Assembly (NCBI GenBank): GCA_000181795.3
Contig: CM012953.1
Location: 706,473 to 770,472, forward strand
Length of the DNA: 64,000 nucleotides
Origin: Trichinella spiralis
Lineage: Eukaryota; Nematoda; Enoplea; Trichinellida; Trichinellidae
Reading direction: 5' to 3'
The notes beneath the pieces are model-generated. The model worked only from the letters and a program-made list of their open reading frames with translations, did not search any database and was not told where the DNA came from. Both the position numbers and the translations under genes were made by a program. Below, in pieces: positions 41,520-54,992 of the stretch (position 1 is the first letter of the stretch; each line of letters begins with the position of its first letter).

Positions 41520-42123
41520 TCACTTTGTTCCAAGAATCAGTGCCACAATTAAACCATACAAACCGAGTACTTCGGCGAAAATTAGTATCAAAATCATGCC
41601 AACAAACAGGCGTGGCTGTTGAGCTGTACCGCGCACGCCTGCGTCGCCGACAATACCAATAGCGTAGCCAGCCGCTAGACCGCTGAGTCCCACGGCCAAG
41701 CCTGCGCCAAGACTGCAAAATCCTCTGAAAAATATATATATACAGATTGGATGAAATTTGAATTCAAAAAATTATTCACTTGAACAAACTATAATCCGGG
41801 GCAGGATTCAAACTCTGCGCTATAATAACAGAAACTACCAAACCATAAATACCAATTATACCAGCCATAACCACAGGAATTATACATTTCATTATTAGCT
41901 CTGGCCGCATAACTGCCATCGCAGATATGCCAGTACCTGACTTGGCAGTTCCATAAGCTGCACCGAGAGCTTAAAACCAAAAAAACCGTGAAATTAGCTG
42001 AATTTTAAAAAAATATCACAAAATACCAGTAAATATCATTGCTGCCGATGCGCCGAGAACTCCGAAGAAAGGACTGTAAACGGGGCTTAGTTCGAGCTTA
42101 GTATATTCCTCTGGTGTGGCCAT
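41520..42123 (-). CDS. ATP6V0C: V-type ATPase 16-kDa proteolipid subunit c
   Basis: Three exons (42123-42027, 41969-41780, 41724-41520) join in phase to 163 residues, close to the family length (about 155-165). The protein starts [21 protein letters not shown] and has four membrane helices. The first contains [20 protein letters not shown]. The last carries the proton-carrying glutamate in [19 protein letters not shown]. The c ring rotates in the V0 sector to pump protons into lysosomes, vacuoles and secretory vesicles. It is subunit c and not c'', because there are four and not five helices. Divergent from NDUFB4 across 2.2 kb. Confidence 0.96.
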
Positions 42124-44300
42124 CGTAAGGTGAATAAAGCGTATTTAAACTGCACACGAAAACACGCAGCAAAAAAAAGTTTCCAACTTCAAAAAAATCT
42201 AAACAGTCAACAGTCTAAACAGATCCAGTCCACTTGATAATTACAGTAAGAAAAAAGTAGGTAACAACAAACGTTAATGCAAAAATTGGTCAACAAATTT
42301 TTCCATAAAAATCATGAGCTTTGTTTAAGTTGAAGTAATATAAAAAGTAAATCATTATTTTAAATCTAAAAATAAATAATTATTTATTGTTATTTTCTTT
42401 ATTAATTTTATTCCATAGCTTTTGTTCTTGATTTTTCCTACAGACCGAATAAATCCTTTTCGACAGAACATAAAATATTTTAAAAATAGAAATGATAGTA
42501 AATTTCAAATTAGATAAATCTACTTTTACGTCACATAATATTTTTACCCAAAGTTGGGACTTATATAACTCCATGTTACTGATTAAATTTTGCTTCAAAA
42601 ATTTAATTCTAAAGTCTGTAACTGTCTAACAGTAATACATTCGTTAATACAGTCGTTAATAAGTTAATTTTTAGTAGTAACTTTATGATAAAGTCACAAT
42701 ATGAAGCAAATAATATAAAACAAAATGCAGAAATACTTTACAAACATTACGACTGTTCATGAAATTCTTTACAAAACATTTTCCTTTTCATAATGCTATT
42801 TGTTAGCGACAAAACCGTTGTCACCTGCGAGCTAGTGAACAGTAATTTTTATTCAGCGGCTGGTGAAATCAACAATGATCACCTAACCGCAATCTGACTC
42901 ACGGTAGCTTCTGAACGTGATACAAAGCAGATCAAACCAATAAAAGCAAACTTTATTGAACAAAGGTGCACGCTTAGGAACAAATAGAAACGTGAAAGAA
43001 TAAGTCACAATACAAAAAATGAAAACAAACGTAATAAACAGAACGTTAATCACTGGCACGATTGCCCAGATCGCACACTCCCTTGCCAACTCAGCCACCA
43101 CTCCCTCAACCTACACTTAACCACTGTGATCTGCATTCAGGTACAAAACCACTAGGTTCGCCACCGAATAATTTCCAACACTATTGTTAAGAAATCTTTT
43201 GTTCAAACTTGAAGATCCCTTTTGTAGGTGGACTGTATGTTTTTATTTATACGATCCAAAACAATGAACGTTGTTTGATTCAGTTTAATTCAATTTCAAT
43301 CAGTTGAATCAAGAACGGGGAATAATACAATAGCTGAATAGCAGTTGGAAACGTTTGCAAAGCTAACTTTCTTGCTTCTCTTCCCTCCTCACTTTTATTT
43401 ATACATGTTGGTTGACCTCATTCCGCGTTTGATGGCTCAAATTTCCGAGGAAAAATCCAATTAAAATGGATTGTTTGTGCAACCGTTTAATCTGTACGAT
43501 TGGAACAGCCGCGCTGTCAGTAACATTTCAGTTTTGACAAGTCAGTAACGTATCCCCGAAGTTGTGACAGTTATACAGCATGGACGCTGACCCTTTGACT
43601 GTTTTATTGCCATTCCATTGTCCACCGTCAAGAAAAACAAGGGTGTCAGCTTACATTGCGTCACCATTGTTTGGTTGCAGTAAACAATATTTTGATCGTA
43701 GGGAGTTTAAAAATTGATGAGCAAGTATAGAGAAAAGATTTCTCAGCAGTAATGCTTAACTTAAAATGTGTTTGCTGAACTGTAGCAAAGGAAATAAAAC
43801 CAAATTTATTTGATTTACTTGAATTTAGTAAATTTTTCAATCAAGATCATTTATAATTTTATAAATTCAAAACTACATCAGATAAAAGCAGATTATTTGA
43901 ACCTTGAAACAAACCACAGAAAAGCAGTTGTAATTCTTTCAAACCATAGTTATGTTTTTTTTGCTTAGCCTCTTTTCAGATTGGATTGTTTCAATTATTT
44001 TTATTCAATAACCTTTTCCGCATTCACCATTAGTTTGAGTCAGTGAAAAGTGTTTGATGCTTACAATTAAAGCAGTTCTGGTTCATAAAAAAATGATTTT
44101 AAAACGCTCAAAACAGTATATAAAACAGTAGTTACTTTTAATTTTTTTACACATTTAAACATGTTTTAATATAATTTTAATGGTACTTAATTTTCAATAA
44201 AGTAATCTTTTACTGTTGAATTTTTTGATAAGAATACTAAATTTTTAAATCGAGTTAATTTAATTGCTGCTGTTGATAAATTTACATGAATTAATTTTAG
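42124..44300. other. Intergenic between divergent V-ATPase c and NDUFB4 genes
   Basis: About 2.2 kb, mostly AT-rich, with a less AT-rich stretch near 43,400-43,680. It should contain both promoters. No gene is supported; the 72-codon minus frame at 42883-43101 is hydrophobic but has no context. Confidence 0.5.
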
Positions 44301-45213
44301 ATGAGCTTGGCTAGAGTTTCAAATGTTAGAGCGTTTTGCTCAAAACCGCCAGCGCTTGTCAACAGTTTATGGCAAGATCCAATTTACGGCTATTTCGAGA
44401 CCCATGGAAAAATGGAATTCAAGCCGGGTGAAGAATACGGTTTAACTGAAGAACAGAAAAAGGCTGTTATGGAAAGATACAAGCGAAAGACTATGCTGAA
44501 ACAACAATATCTAGCTATGGAATACGACCCCGATCGATTTCGTTATATCCACGGTGTTATTGTTAGTTATTTGCAGTTATTTGTTTGTTATTTTTTTTAT
44601 TTCCATAATTATTGTTTCAAGGTTGATCCTGCAATGTTTCGTTGGTATGCAGCAGATATGATGAATGCTGAACGCTTTTATTGGACACCAAAAACTATAT
44701 TTTTAACCATGGGTGTAGTAGCATTGTTGGCTTATTCTTTTTGCCGAATCACCAATGTAATGACGGTAAGTTGTTTTATAAAAATTTTTAAAACTTACAT
44801 TGTGTACAGTATGTATTTTGTATTATTATATTATGTGTAGTAAAATGTAATTCAAAGAAGTTTATAAAAATCTTGCATAATTTTTTCTGCTTGCTAAACG
44901 TGTAGAAGTGAAATACGTAAGAACAGTGCGCTTTGTTTGTTTGTTAAAAATTATTTTCAGAGCTTTTACATTTTCTTCTTTTGCCTATTAAAAGAATGTT
45001 TTCTGTTTAAGAAACTAAACTGATTTTAGAATTATATTAATTGATTTAGAATGATCTTTCCTCATGTTTAAGAAATATTTTGTAATTACTTTTTTTTAAT
45101 TTTAGAATAGTTACGAAGATCGCTGTCGCGATGGAGATATTCTTTGGTGGGATCGAAATATTCGTATGCCAACTTTGGGAGGAACCAGACGAGTGCTCTA
45201 TTGCAATGCGTAA
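44301..45213 (+). CDS. NDUFB4: NADH dehydrogenase 1 beta subcomplex subunit 4 (NDUFB4/NUO-6)
   Basis: Three exons (44301-44561, 44622-44765, 45106-45213), all in phase 0, encode 170 residues. NDUFB4 is an accessory subunit of mitochondrial complex I in the inner-membrane arm. Family features are YGLTEEQKKAVMERYKRKTMLKQQYL, the DPAMFRWYAADMMNAE segment, and one membrane helix (FLTMGVVALLAYSFC) after a TPK motif. The C-terminus (DRCRDGDILWWDRNIRM) is longer than in mammals. The ATG directly follows TTTTAG, so the mRNA may receive its 5' end by trans- or cis-splicing right at the start codon. Confidence 0.85.
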
Positions 45214-45440
45214 ACGTGCAGCAACTGTGCAGTTCGAAATAGCTGTATTATCAAGGTTAATTAACTACTATATTTTTGCGTTGCAATTTTGATGAACATC
45301 AAATTTCCTCATGAACATTTTCAGTTTTTTTAAAGTATTAAATTAGTTTTAATTAATATTTTCGAAAAGTTTATACGGAAAATAGAAAAACCACAAGCAA
45401 AAATGTATTCAAGCCAATGCTGAGAAACCGAAAAAACAAA

Positions 45441-46771
45441 TTAAGCCAGTTCTTGTTGCAGTGCAATCAGAAATTTGAAAATAACAGATAATCTCGCCTG
45501 CTCGAATGTTTTACCAGAACCAACGAGCACCATCGATGGATGACTCTTTATTTGCATGAAAAGAACCACGTTTTCTGAAATTATCAAAGAAAAAGTTGAC
45601 TTAACCTAATACAAATTAAATCATTGTCTTACTGTCATTGTCGAGCATCTCGCTCATGGCGTAGTCCAAATCTAATTCATTGCTAATGGCTGAAAACAGA
45701 CCCAAATGTATATCAGCTGGAATTTGGTGAATCAGATCCATATTTTTGAACGTCTCCAAAGAGAAATTTGAATCATACTGGACGCCATATTCACCAATAA
45801 TACTCTTGACTGCCAAACTTCGTATTTCGAAAGCTTTTCTGAGTTGCACGTTCTGAAATTGGAATTTAAATTCCACTTTACATGACATTACTCGAAACAT
45901 TTTACCAGCATTGGATCCTCGTCTTTTTCAATCAACAGATGCGCGTTTAATTCGTCTTCCGGAGTATTGTAAAGAAAATCAAGCATCAAATGAGCTGCAT
46001 TCTGTTTGGCCAATTTTTTACTTCGACCGGATCCTGCAAAATGAAAAGAGATTAAATCAATCAATCTGCTCGTGTGAAAACTGAAAATACACTACCCAAA
46101 ATTTGCATACCTGTTTTTTTATATTCTCCCAATTCAACTGAAACAAAAAATGTTTGATCATGCTGTGCACCGCACATTCCTTCTTCTGTAAAGACTGGTT
46201 TCAAATAATGTTTTTGAATACAGAACTCTTGCAGTACATTCACGTAGACAGTGTTGCTCTTTCCACTGCCATCGCCGTTCACACCACCTTGTTCGTCATC
46301 TTTGTAAGCAGCCAGCCGTAAACTGATTATTGTTTATTAAATTATTTACAATAATTTATATGAACATTTGAAATATTTCAAAAAGATACAAAAATGGGAA
46401 ACTCACAGAAATTGTTTAGCTTCTGCAGGTGTTTGCCCTGAAATGCCCCAATTACGATGATTCCCTTGTTCAACGATCATCATCAGCCAATTTAAAGCAG
46501 CATTCTGTTTGGCTAATTTCTTGCTTTTCCCTCTACCAGTGGATACAACACTGTCGATGCATAGCCGATAAACAAACAATGAATCAACACCCTGATAATG
46601 CAAATAAAATAATACAATGAAAATATTTTTTAAAAAAATATCACCAACACTTACCTGCCCTTGTGAAGTAAGCAGCTCGTACATAGGTGTTAGTCCTTTT
46701 TTCCCACAAATCTCATGCAACAAACTCAATGGTGATTTTACCCCTTTGTTGCACCCTTCGGCGGTTGTCAT
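45441..46771 (-). CDS. dsRNA-binding protein of the TRBP/PACT/Loquacious type
   Basis: Six exons (46771-46655, 46591-46407, 46322-46111, 46033-45906, 45852-45633, 45574-45441) join in phase to 292 residues (PACT 313, TRBP 366). Domain 1 starts SPLSLLHEICGKKGLTPMYELL and ends GRGKSKKLAKQNAALNWL. Domain 2 starts NVLQEFCIQKHYLKPVF and ends GSGRSKKLAKQNAAHLML. Both carry the basic KKLAKQNAA motif that contacts dsRNA. The C-terminal third (FSLETFKNMDLIHQIP...KTFEQARLSVIFKFL) looks like a third, non-canonical domain, which in TRBP and PACT binds Dicer. It therefore probably helps Dicer in small-RNA processing. Its ATG lies 165 bases after the BOP1 stop and 16 bases after a CTGCTTTCAG splice acceptor. 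Confidence 0.85.
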
Positions 46772-46935
46772 ACTGACTTTCAAACCACTGAAAGCAGCTT
46801 AAAAATGCTTAAAACATTACATCAGTGAAAAATAGCAATAAAGTAACATCGAACGTATAGGAACGTTTTGTAAAATAACAAGTGCAGTGATGGAAATATC
46901 TTTTTTTCACTAAGATAAAAAAACAACAACAGAAT

Positions 46936-48879
46936 TCACGTGAACAAACAGATAACCCCGTCGGCACCGCTGGTGAACAACCAGGGCTGAGTAGGGTGGA
47001 AGGTGCAGTCGAGTATGGAACCAACTGTTTCCACTTTTCTGTGACTTCGCAGTATTTTCAATGGAACAATCAACGGCATTTTGTCGTAATCGTTATAGAC
47101 GGTGCAGTGGAAAATTTTGGCGGTGGCGTCGTCGGATACGCTGGCGAACAATGGATACCGGCCATGACAGGCGACCGCTCGCACACCACTGTCATGGTAG
47201 CGGAACACTTTGCACGGCTTGATCGTATTGTCCATGTCGTACCAGTTCAACCGACCGTCCATGCCGCCAATCACTGCATCATCGCCTTTGGGATGTATTG
47301 CCATGGCGGATATGCAGGATACGGAAGTGGTTATCTTTTTTGTCAAAATCTGCTTCACCAAATTGAAAACACGCAAATAACGAGAACTGGCAACGTACAA
47401 TTGCGGCCTGGTCGGATGGAACAATATTCGTCTAGGCTGTCCTTTTGTTCTTGCAAATGGAATTTGTGTTTTCAACGTTCCCAAATGGTGGACAAGAATG
47501 GTGCTGCTTCCAGAGCCGGGTGCCATAGTGGCCAGATAGTCGCCGGAGACGTGCCAAATCACTTGAGATATCGATTTGCTATGATTTGCCACCGCTAACA
47601 AAAAACAATCCTGCTCGTCAGAGGGCCGCTGCCAGTCGGTATCTTTGGAAAAATTTTTCCAAAGATTATCCACAAATATATCCGTGTCGTCCAGTTTCTG
47701 TTTGTTGCCCACGCCGGAGCTGATGAGCAACAGTCGCTTACCAGAAGCCACAGCCAACAGTGCAAACTTACCTCCGGGATACCAGACAATTCCATGCACT
47801 GGTTCTGCACACTTTTTCACTAGCAAACAACGGCCCGTAGACACTTCCCAAATACGAACAGTACAATCATCCCCTCCGGATGCCAAATACCGTCCACCAG
47901 CTTCCACGTCCACGGCTCTCACTGGTCCTTGATGACCAGTGTAAACTATGGAAACTTCTGTAGGGAAAGGTCTCAAATCGCTTGGTTTGGGCAATTGTGG
48001 TAACAGATCATTAGGATCGACATTCAGACGCATCTTCTTCTTCCTCGGCGCCCGGTACAAATCTAAGCATCGCCTATACCGATCTTTCAAGTACTTATCG
48101 TAAGCAGGCACCAATCTCAAACTGGAATATTTTTTCGGTATAAAATCCAACCGCCTATCGTATTCATCTTGTTCTTCCCACTCTTTGCGCTCTTTTTCCG
48201 TAAACAAATACTCAGCTGGAGGATTGTACGATTCTGCGTGGTCAGGCAGTTTCATTTTCGGTGCAGGCAAATGCATTTTCAATCTCCACTGCTGGGTTCT
48301 GGACAACGGCTTCGGCGTTTCGTCTTCCCACAAATCGTAAAACACTGGCTTGGATGCTTTTTTCCCCATTTTACTCTTCAACCTTCTCCGTGCTTTTATT
48401 GATTTAACAAGGAGACGCACTTTTTGTTCTTCAAGTTTCGAAGGGATAAAATTGCGCTTGGCCAGCGAAGTGTTGCATACCGGCATTGTCGCAGTTTCGC
48501 CAGTAAAAAAGTCAACATACCGTGGATAAGGATCATAATCCGAATTTGGATACCGTGCTTTCTGTATATTCTGTATTACATCTATAGCATCATCGCCAAG
48601 AACTACTTTTCCGCCCGTCTGCGGATCAATAACTGTACGCCAATAATTCGGATCTTCCATCTGGGCCAAAAACTCATCAATATCATCTTCTTTCTTACTT
48701 ATTTTCGGTATTCGAAGACCATCTAAACTATATCCAATGTGATCATATGCGTCGTACCAATGAAGAGGCACATTGCCAATAGTGTTGCGAATATCTTCCT
48801 CATCACTAGAATCAGAATAGTCGACAGTTGGATTTGCTTCAGTCTCGACATCAGGCACGGATTCACTCGTTTCTTTCAT
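46936..48879 (-). CDS. BOP1: Ribosome biogenesis protein BOP1/ERB1
   Basis: A single uninterrupted frame of 647 residues. BOP1/Erb1 is part of the nucleolar PeBoW complex with Pescadillo and WDR12, needed for 27S/32S pre-rRNA processing and 60S assembly. After an acidic N-terminus (DYSDSSDEED) comes the BOP1NT domain (residues about 38-305), with VPLHWYDAYDHIGYSLDGLRI and VDFFTGETATMPVCNTSLAKRNF. A WD40 propeller follows, beginning VYTGHQGPVRAVD and ending FTSGADGVICLFT. It is slightly shorter than human BOP1 (746). It is the only long gene here without introns. The dsRNA-binding gene lies just downstream on the same strand. Confidence 0.97.
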   Translation of the reverse strand: MKETSESVPDVETEANPTVDYSDSSDEEDIRNTIGNVPLHWYDAYDHIGYSLDGLRIPKISKKEDDIDEFLAQMEDPNYWRTVIDPQTGGKVVLGDDAIDVIQNIQKARYPNSDYDPYPRYVDFFTGETATMPVCNTSLAKRNFIPSKLEEQKVRLLVKSIKARRRLKSKMGKKASKPVFYDLWEDETPKPLSRTQQWRLKMHLPAPKMKLPDHAESYNPPAEYLFTEKERKEWEEQDEYDRRLDFIPKKYSSLRLVPAYDKYLKDRYRRCLDLYRAPRKKKMRLNVDPNDLLPQLPKPSDLRPFPTEVSIVYTGHQGPVRAVDVEAGGRYLASGGDDCTVRIWEVSTGRCLLVKKCAEPVHGIVWYPGGKFALLAVASGKRLLLISSGVGNKQKLDDTDIFVDNLWKNFSKDTDWQRPSDEQDCFLLAVANHSKSISQVIWHVSGDYLATMAPGSGSSTILVHHLGTLKTQIPFARTKGQPRRILFHPTRPQLYVASSRYLRVFNLVKQILTKKITTSVSCISAMAIHPKGDDAVIGGMDGRLNWYDMDNTIKPCKVFRYHDSGVRAVACHGRYPLFASVSDDATAKIFHCTVYNDYDKMPLIVPLKILRSHRKVETVGSILDCTFHPTQPWLFTSGADGVICLFT

Positions 48880-49818
48880 CTTAATAATACAATGAAAACA
48901 TTATATTCTTAACAATACAATAAGAAAAGATTTAATTCACATGATACAACTAACAATTAATATAATCTGCATGCTAAAAAATTTCAATAGTTTCAAAGCA
49001 TATCACATAATTTCGAATATGCAATTATAATTCAAAATCTTTCTCCAAACTTGCAAAAAAAATTAAAGTAAAATATTTACATTTATCAAAAGTTTGAATA
49101 CAGTGTCCAGCAGTAGAATAACATGTTGCAACTTCTTTTCATGCTTTCTACAATTCTAACAACAATCTGTGTAAACAACATTCGATGATACAAAAAAAGT
49201 CGATGGTAAAATCTGGTTCAAAAATGTATTAATATAGAAATGTTAACAAAAGTGCACCATAAACAGAAGACAGAAACAGAATATAACCATTTATGCAACG
49301 AAATAACGCACTATTTATAATTCAGAGCGTTCATTTTAAAAATCATGTCACTGCATTTATTAGTTCAATATTAAAATTAATTTACATACATTGCTCTAGC
49401 TAAATCGCCTGGAAGCCTAGATGAATACAGTACTTCAATACATGAAAACTCAATAACCTTCTAATTTTTATTAAAAATACCATAAACTTTTAAGCTAAAT
49501 AAATTACCAACAACGAAACAGTTTTGTATATGAACTACATATTGCTACAGTACTTAGAAGAAATGCATGTTTATGTTTATTTTACGATTACGTTAAAAAA
49601 TTTTTTTCACTTAAAATAAAATTTAAAAATAAAAATATACCTATAAAATTATTTGAAATACAAAATATACAAATGTTTTTCATTTCGTTTATGTAATATT
49701 ATCGTATGAATTAAAACCTGCAATACAATTGTTACGGTTTCTTCTTTCGCGAAAGTTTATTCTGCCACTTTTTTTCTGAATTTAATTTCAGTTTTAAACT
49801 CCTTCGTAATTATTTTAA
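48880..49818. other. Intergenic between divergent BOP1 and the hnRNP U-like gene
   Basis: About 940 bases of AT-rich DNA with the promoters of two divergent nuclear-protein genes. No exon or structured element is seen. Confidence 0.5.
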
Positions 49819-52706
49819 ATGAAATTATCAAATGAAAATTCCGAATGCAAAACTACAGAAGAAGAAAAAAAGGACGATGATAGTTCGTGTGATACCGACG
49901 AAGTAACCGATGCAGAGATTGAATGCTCGAGCAGTGATAGCGACTCCGATAATGACAGTACATCAAAGTTAGAGTCGTGTAATGGTGAAGAAAAATTAGA
50001 CGAAGATGCACAGCGAAGATTTATTGAAGAATTGATTTTAATTAACGCAAATTTGAAAAATAATCACGAATCAGGTAATCTATAATATAGTTATAGATAA
50101 TTTTGATACACAGGGAAAGCTAAATATTTTAATATGCATCAACAATTCCATTTTAGATGATTCGGAAACATCTGAAACGACTGCAGTTAACAAAAATTCG
50201 TGGAAAGATGATGAAAAACGGCTACATTATTTGAAGGAAAACAGTTTAGGGTAGGTTTATATGTGCACTGTTGTTTTATTTGGCATTACTGTCAGCGTTG
50301 TTTTGGAAAATTTTATCAGAATTGAATATCTGTCTATTGAAAAGTTTCATTGTAATGTATTTTTGCTTTCTTAAGCCCATTGTCGTTATTACGCTATAAT
50401 CTAATTTATTGATTATTTTTATTTTAGTGACGATGATGAAGTTACGGCTGAATTTGCAAATGAGTTTGATTTGGAAAACTGTGATGAAACTCAGGTGTTT
50501 ATTGATCCAAGTAAGAATTTTTTATTTTAATATTTCTTTGATAAATTGCTTGATGATGATAAACTTTGGACGGAAGGTTATTTCAAGTAGCCGAATTTAT
50601 GAAGGTTGAACAGATATCTGAATTCAATAATTTGTTTTGTAATACTGCAAGATTTTATGGTGGCAGTGGTTATATTTTTATTCTTTTCAGATAATCGTGA
50701 TTTAAACATGAAAGTTATGGCCAAAGAACCATTTATTGTTTTACCTTATAATGAGGAAGGATTTGTTCATATGTTAGCTAGCGGGCGTGCAACCTACGGT
50801 GTCTACTATGGATGCGTTGCTTTTGAAGTTCAGGTATATTTTTTGGACAAAATTCTTGTAAAATTTTTTTTATTTTTTTAACAAAGCATGAAAACAGTAT
50901 TAAATGAATTTTACTTTGAATAGATTTTGGAAAATGTCGATCTAAGTGGTAATGAATACAGAGAGGAAGAGAATGCATATGAGCTTCGTTTGGGTTGGAC
51001 TGTGGACACATCAGAAATGCGCCTGGGTGAAACTACTTATAGTTATGCTTATTGTTCGAATGGTAAATTGGCAACAGAGAAGTATTTTGAAAATTGGGGA
51101 TGCAAATATTCACCAACTGATGTGATCACATGTTTGGTGAATTTCTCTGAAGGCACTGTTTCATTCTGTTTAAACGGTAAACTAATCGGGATAGCATTTC
51201 GCTTTCCTGTTCAAACTTTCTCACAGAGACGACCGTTGTTTCCTGCGTTTACTACAAAAAATGTGAAATTTCACATTAATTTTGGCCAACAAGTAAGTAC
51301 TGAACTTCTTTTGAGGTTTCACTTATCTGAAAGATGTGAATACATTTAGCCTGAACCTTGGTTTCCGCTTCCAGAAGAATATGTGTTTATAAATGATGTA
51401 CCGTACGGAAATCGTATCCGGGGTCCTCTGCCAATGAAATCAAAAGAAGAATGCGTGGTAAATGTTTCATATTATACTTTTATTTTATCAGCATTTTGAT
51501 ATCAGTAATTCATGTCTAAGGTTGTAATGATGATTGGTCTTCCTGGATGTGGGAAATCTCAATGGGTGCGCGATTATTTGTCTGGCCATCCGGAAGAACG
51601 ATGGTGGCTGCTGAGTCCCAGTCATGCATTAGAGCAGATGAGCGTACTTATATAGAAAACTGCTTTTATTTTGCTTTTTATTTTCTGATTAATTATTAGT
51701 ATTCTTTTATTTAGATTCAAGGCACTGCCCGTTTCAAATTTCATCAAGGTCGTTGGGATATTGTGATGGGTACTGCGGCCAAATGTTACAGGAAGCTTTT
51801 ACAGATGGCGTGCAAGAAGAAGCGAAATTATATCATTGATGCGGTATCAAAAAATACATTAAGTATCATTTAAACTTTTCATTGGATTGGTTTTCAGACG
51901 AACGTGTTTTCGGTTGCTCGTAAGCGAAAATTGGCAGCTTTTCGTGATTTTCAAAGAAAAGCGATCGTTATTGTGCCGTCCGAAGAAGAATATGCCAGGC
52001 GTCTGATGCATCAGTCCAAGAATGGCACCACTCAAGTTCCTGCAGATGCTTTATTAGAAATGAAAGGTTTTGTTATATGAAATTTCATCGTGTATTAATT
52101 AATCTCAGTGTTGTTGTATATGCAGCCGGTTTTTCGCTTCCAACTATGAGAGATGGTCAGTTTACGGATATTGAATTTGTTGAACTGCAAGTAAAAGATG
52201 CGGAACGTATTGTTGCCAGGTATAATCAAGAGGGAAGGGCGCTCCGACCTCCGGAGAAACGGAGACGTGGCGGTGGCGTCGACTGTCAACAAGATGTTAA
52301 TTTTTTTGTTGAAGCAAAGCATACAGCTGACAGTTATTTACAGGAAGGTTTGTAAGAGTGATTTACTAATATATAAATGAAGATTTCATTTTACATCAGT
52401 TGAAGTGGATTGCTTTAAATGTTTAATTTTTTGTAGAAACAGTGCTACATACAAACAGATATTTTTCTAACCACCAGTATTCGTCGAATGATGTTAATAA
52501 CGTGGTGAGTAGCGAAAGCTTTTGTTTGAAAATTTTTACACGCCATTTCTGTAATTTAGTCTTTGGGAAAGTCGTGGAATTCAGCGCCCTTGAGCAGTGT
52601 AGCGAACATTCAGTATGATGTAGAATTTTTTTATTTTATTTTTTCATTTTTAATATTTTTTTTGATCAACAGGCAATCCAGTTGGAATCGACCAGCAAAG
52701 AAATGA
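49819..52706 (+). CDS. Heterogeneous nuclear ribonucleoprotein U-like protein
   Basis: Thirteen exons, from 49819-50074 to 52673-52706, join in phase to 616 residues. An acidic N-terminus (EIECSSSDSDSDND) leads into a SPRY domain (exons 50691-50833 and 50924-51292: ATYGVYYGCVAFEVQILENVD, RLGWTV, VSFCLNGKLIGIAF). A P-loop kinase-like domain follows, with Walker A GLPGCGKSQW, NYIIDATNVF and the VIVPSEEEYARRL segment. The C-terminus is basic and Gln/Asn-rich. The SPRY plus P-loop pair defines the hnRNP U/UL1/UL2 family, which acts in RNA processing and DNA-damage responses. I see no N-terminal SAP DNA-binding motif and no RGG box beyond RRRGGG. Confidence 0.9.
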
Positions 52707-53601
52707 ACACTTTTATGATGTGAAGGAAATTTGTGAATTTGATGATTGTTTTATTTTATTTTGTTTAGTATATTATTGAATAAAATTAGATTGTCCTGAA
52801 TAATAGATATTTTCGAAATTCTTGCTGACGAAGAAATCGGAAATAATTTGTACTGTTCAACATAAGTGATGTAAATTCCAATTGTGCAAATGAAAGATCA
52901 AATCCCTAGATAAGTAGTTTGCTATGATATTGATTTAAGTCAGATATTTATAGTTCAAACAGTTAATTTTATAAAATTTGACTTTTTAAAATTGCTTTGC
53001 ACTGATTTTTATAAATTATATAGTGATGCAAAATTTATTTCGTGTTGTATTTCAATTCATTCCTAATTTTCAATAAATTACAGAATACAGTTCCAATTTT
53101 TTGTATTTATTTCTTGTATTCTGTGTATTATGATATTCTTCATTTCTTAATTTTTGTTTATTTACTTTAATTCTAAATTTGGGTACGTATATTTTTCATT
53201 ATTGACCTTATAGGTTTTTTTAAGTTACGCCATTAATTGATCTTTTTTCAGAATAATCGAATGTAATATTATAATATGGAATTTTGAATTTTGATTGAAT
53301 ATTTTGAATATTTTTTTATTGCTATTAACGTTATTTTAAACATGAGGTTTTTTAAACAGTTACAAAAAACTTTCTACTTTACAGAAAAGTTATCTTTTTC
53401 AACTTTGGTTGTTCTTATCGTTATTTTTTCTGCTGATTTCTGTGCCGTGAAAATCTATATTATTGTTTTTATTGCTAATGTGCCTTTTTACATTTTTATG
53501 CACACACAAGAATGTATACAGTGCAAGTTGTTTTTAGATTGACTGTTATTTTATAAGAGATATCTAAGTAGGGAGAATTTTTATAAGGCGGAAGTGGAAA
53601 A
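52707..53601. other. 3' UTR and intergenic region, no gene supported
   Basis: About 900 AT-rich bases. AATAAA sites near 52779 and 53073 could end the hnRNP U-like transcript. An 83-codon hydrophobic frame at 53291-53542 is probably chance in T-rich DNA. Confidence 0.5.

Positions 53602-54992
<1,391 letters not shown>

Noticed and set aside
46996-47598. 200-codon plus-strand frame
   Set aside because: Antisense shadow of the BOP1 WD40 region.
53291-53542. Small hydrophobic membrane protein (83 codons)
   Set aside because: T-rich DNA gives runs of Phe, Ile and Leu by chance, and the frame does not connect to either neighbouring gene.
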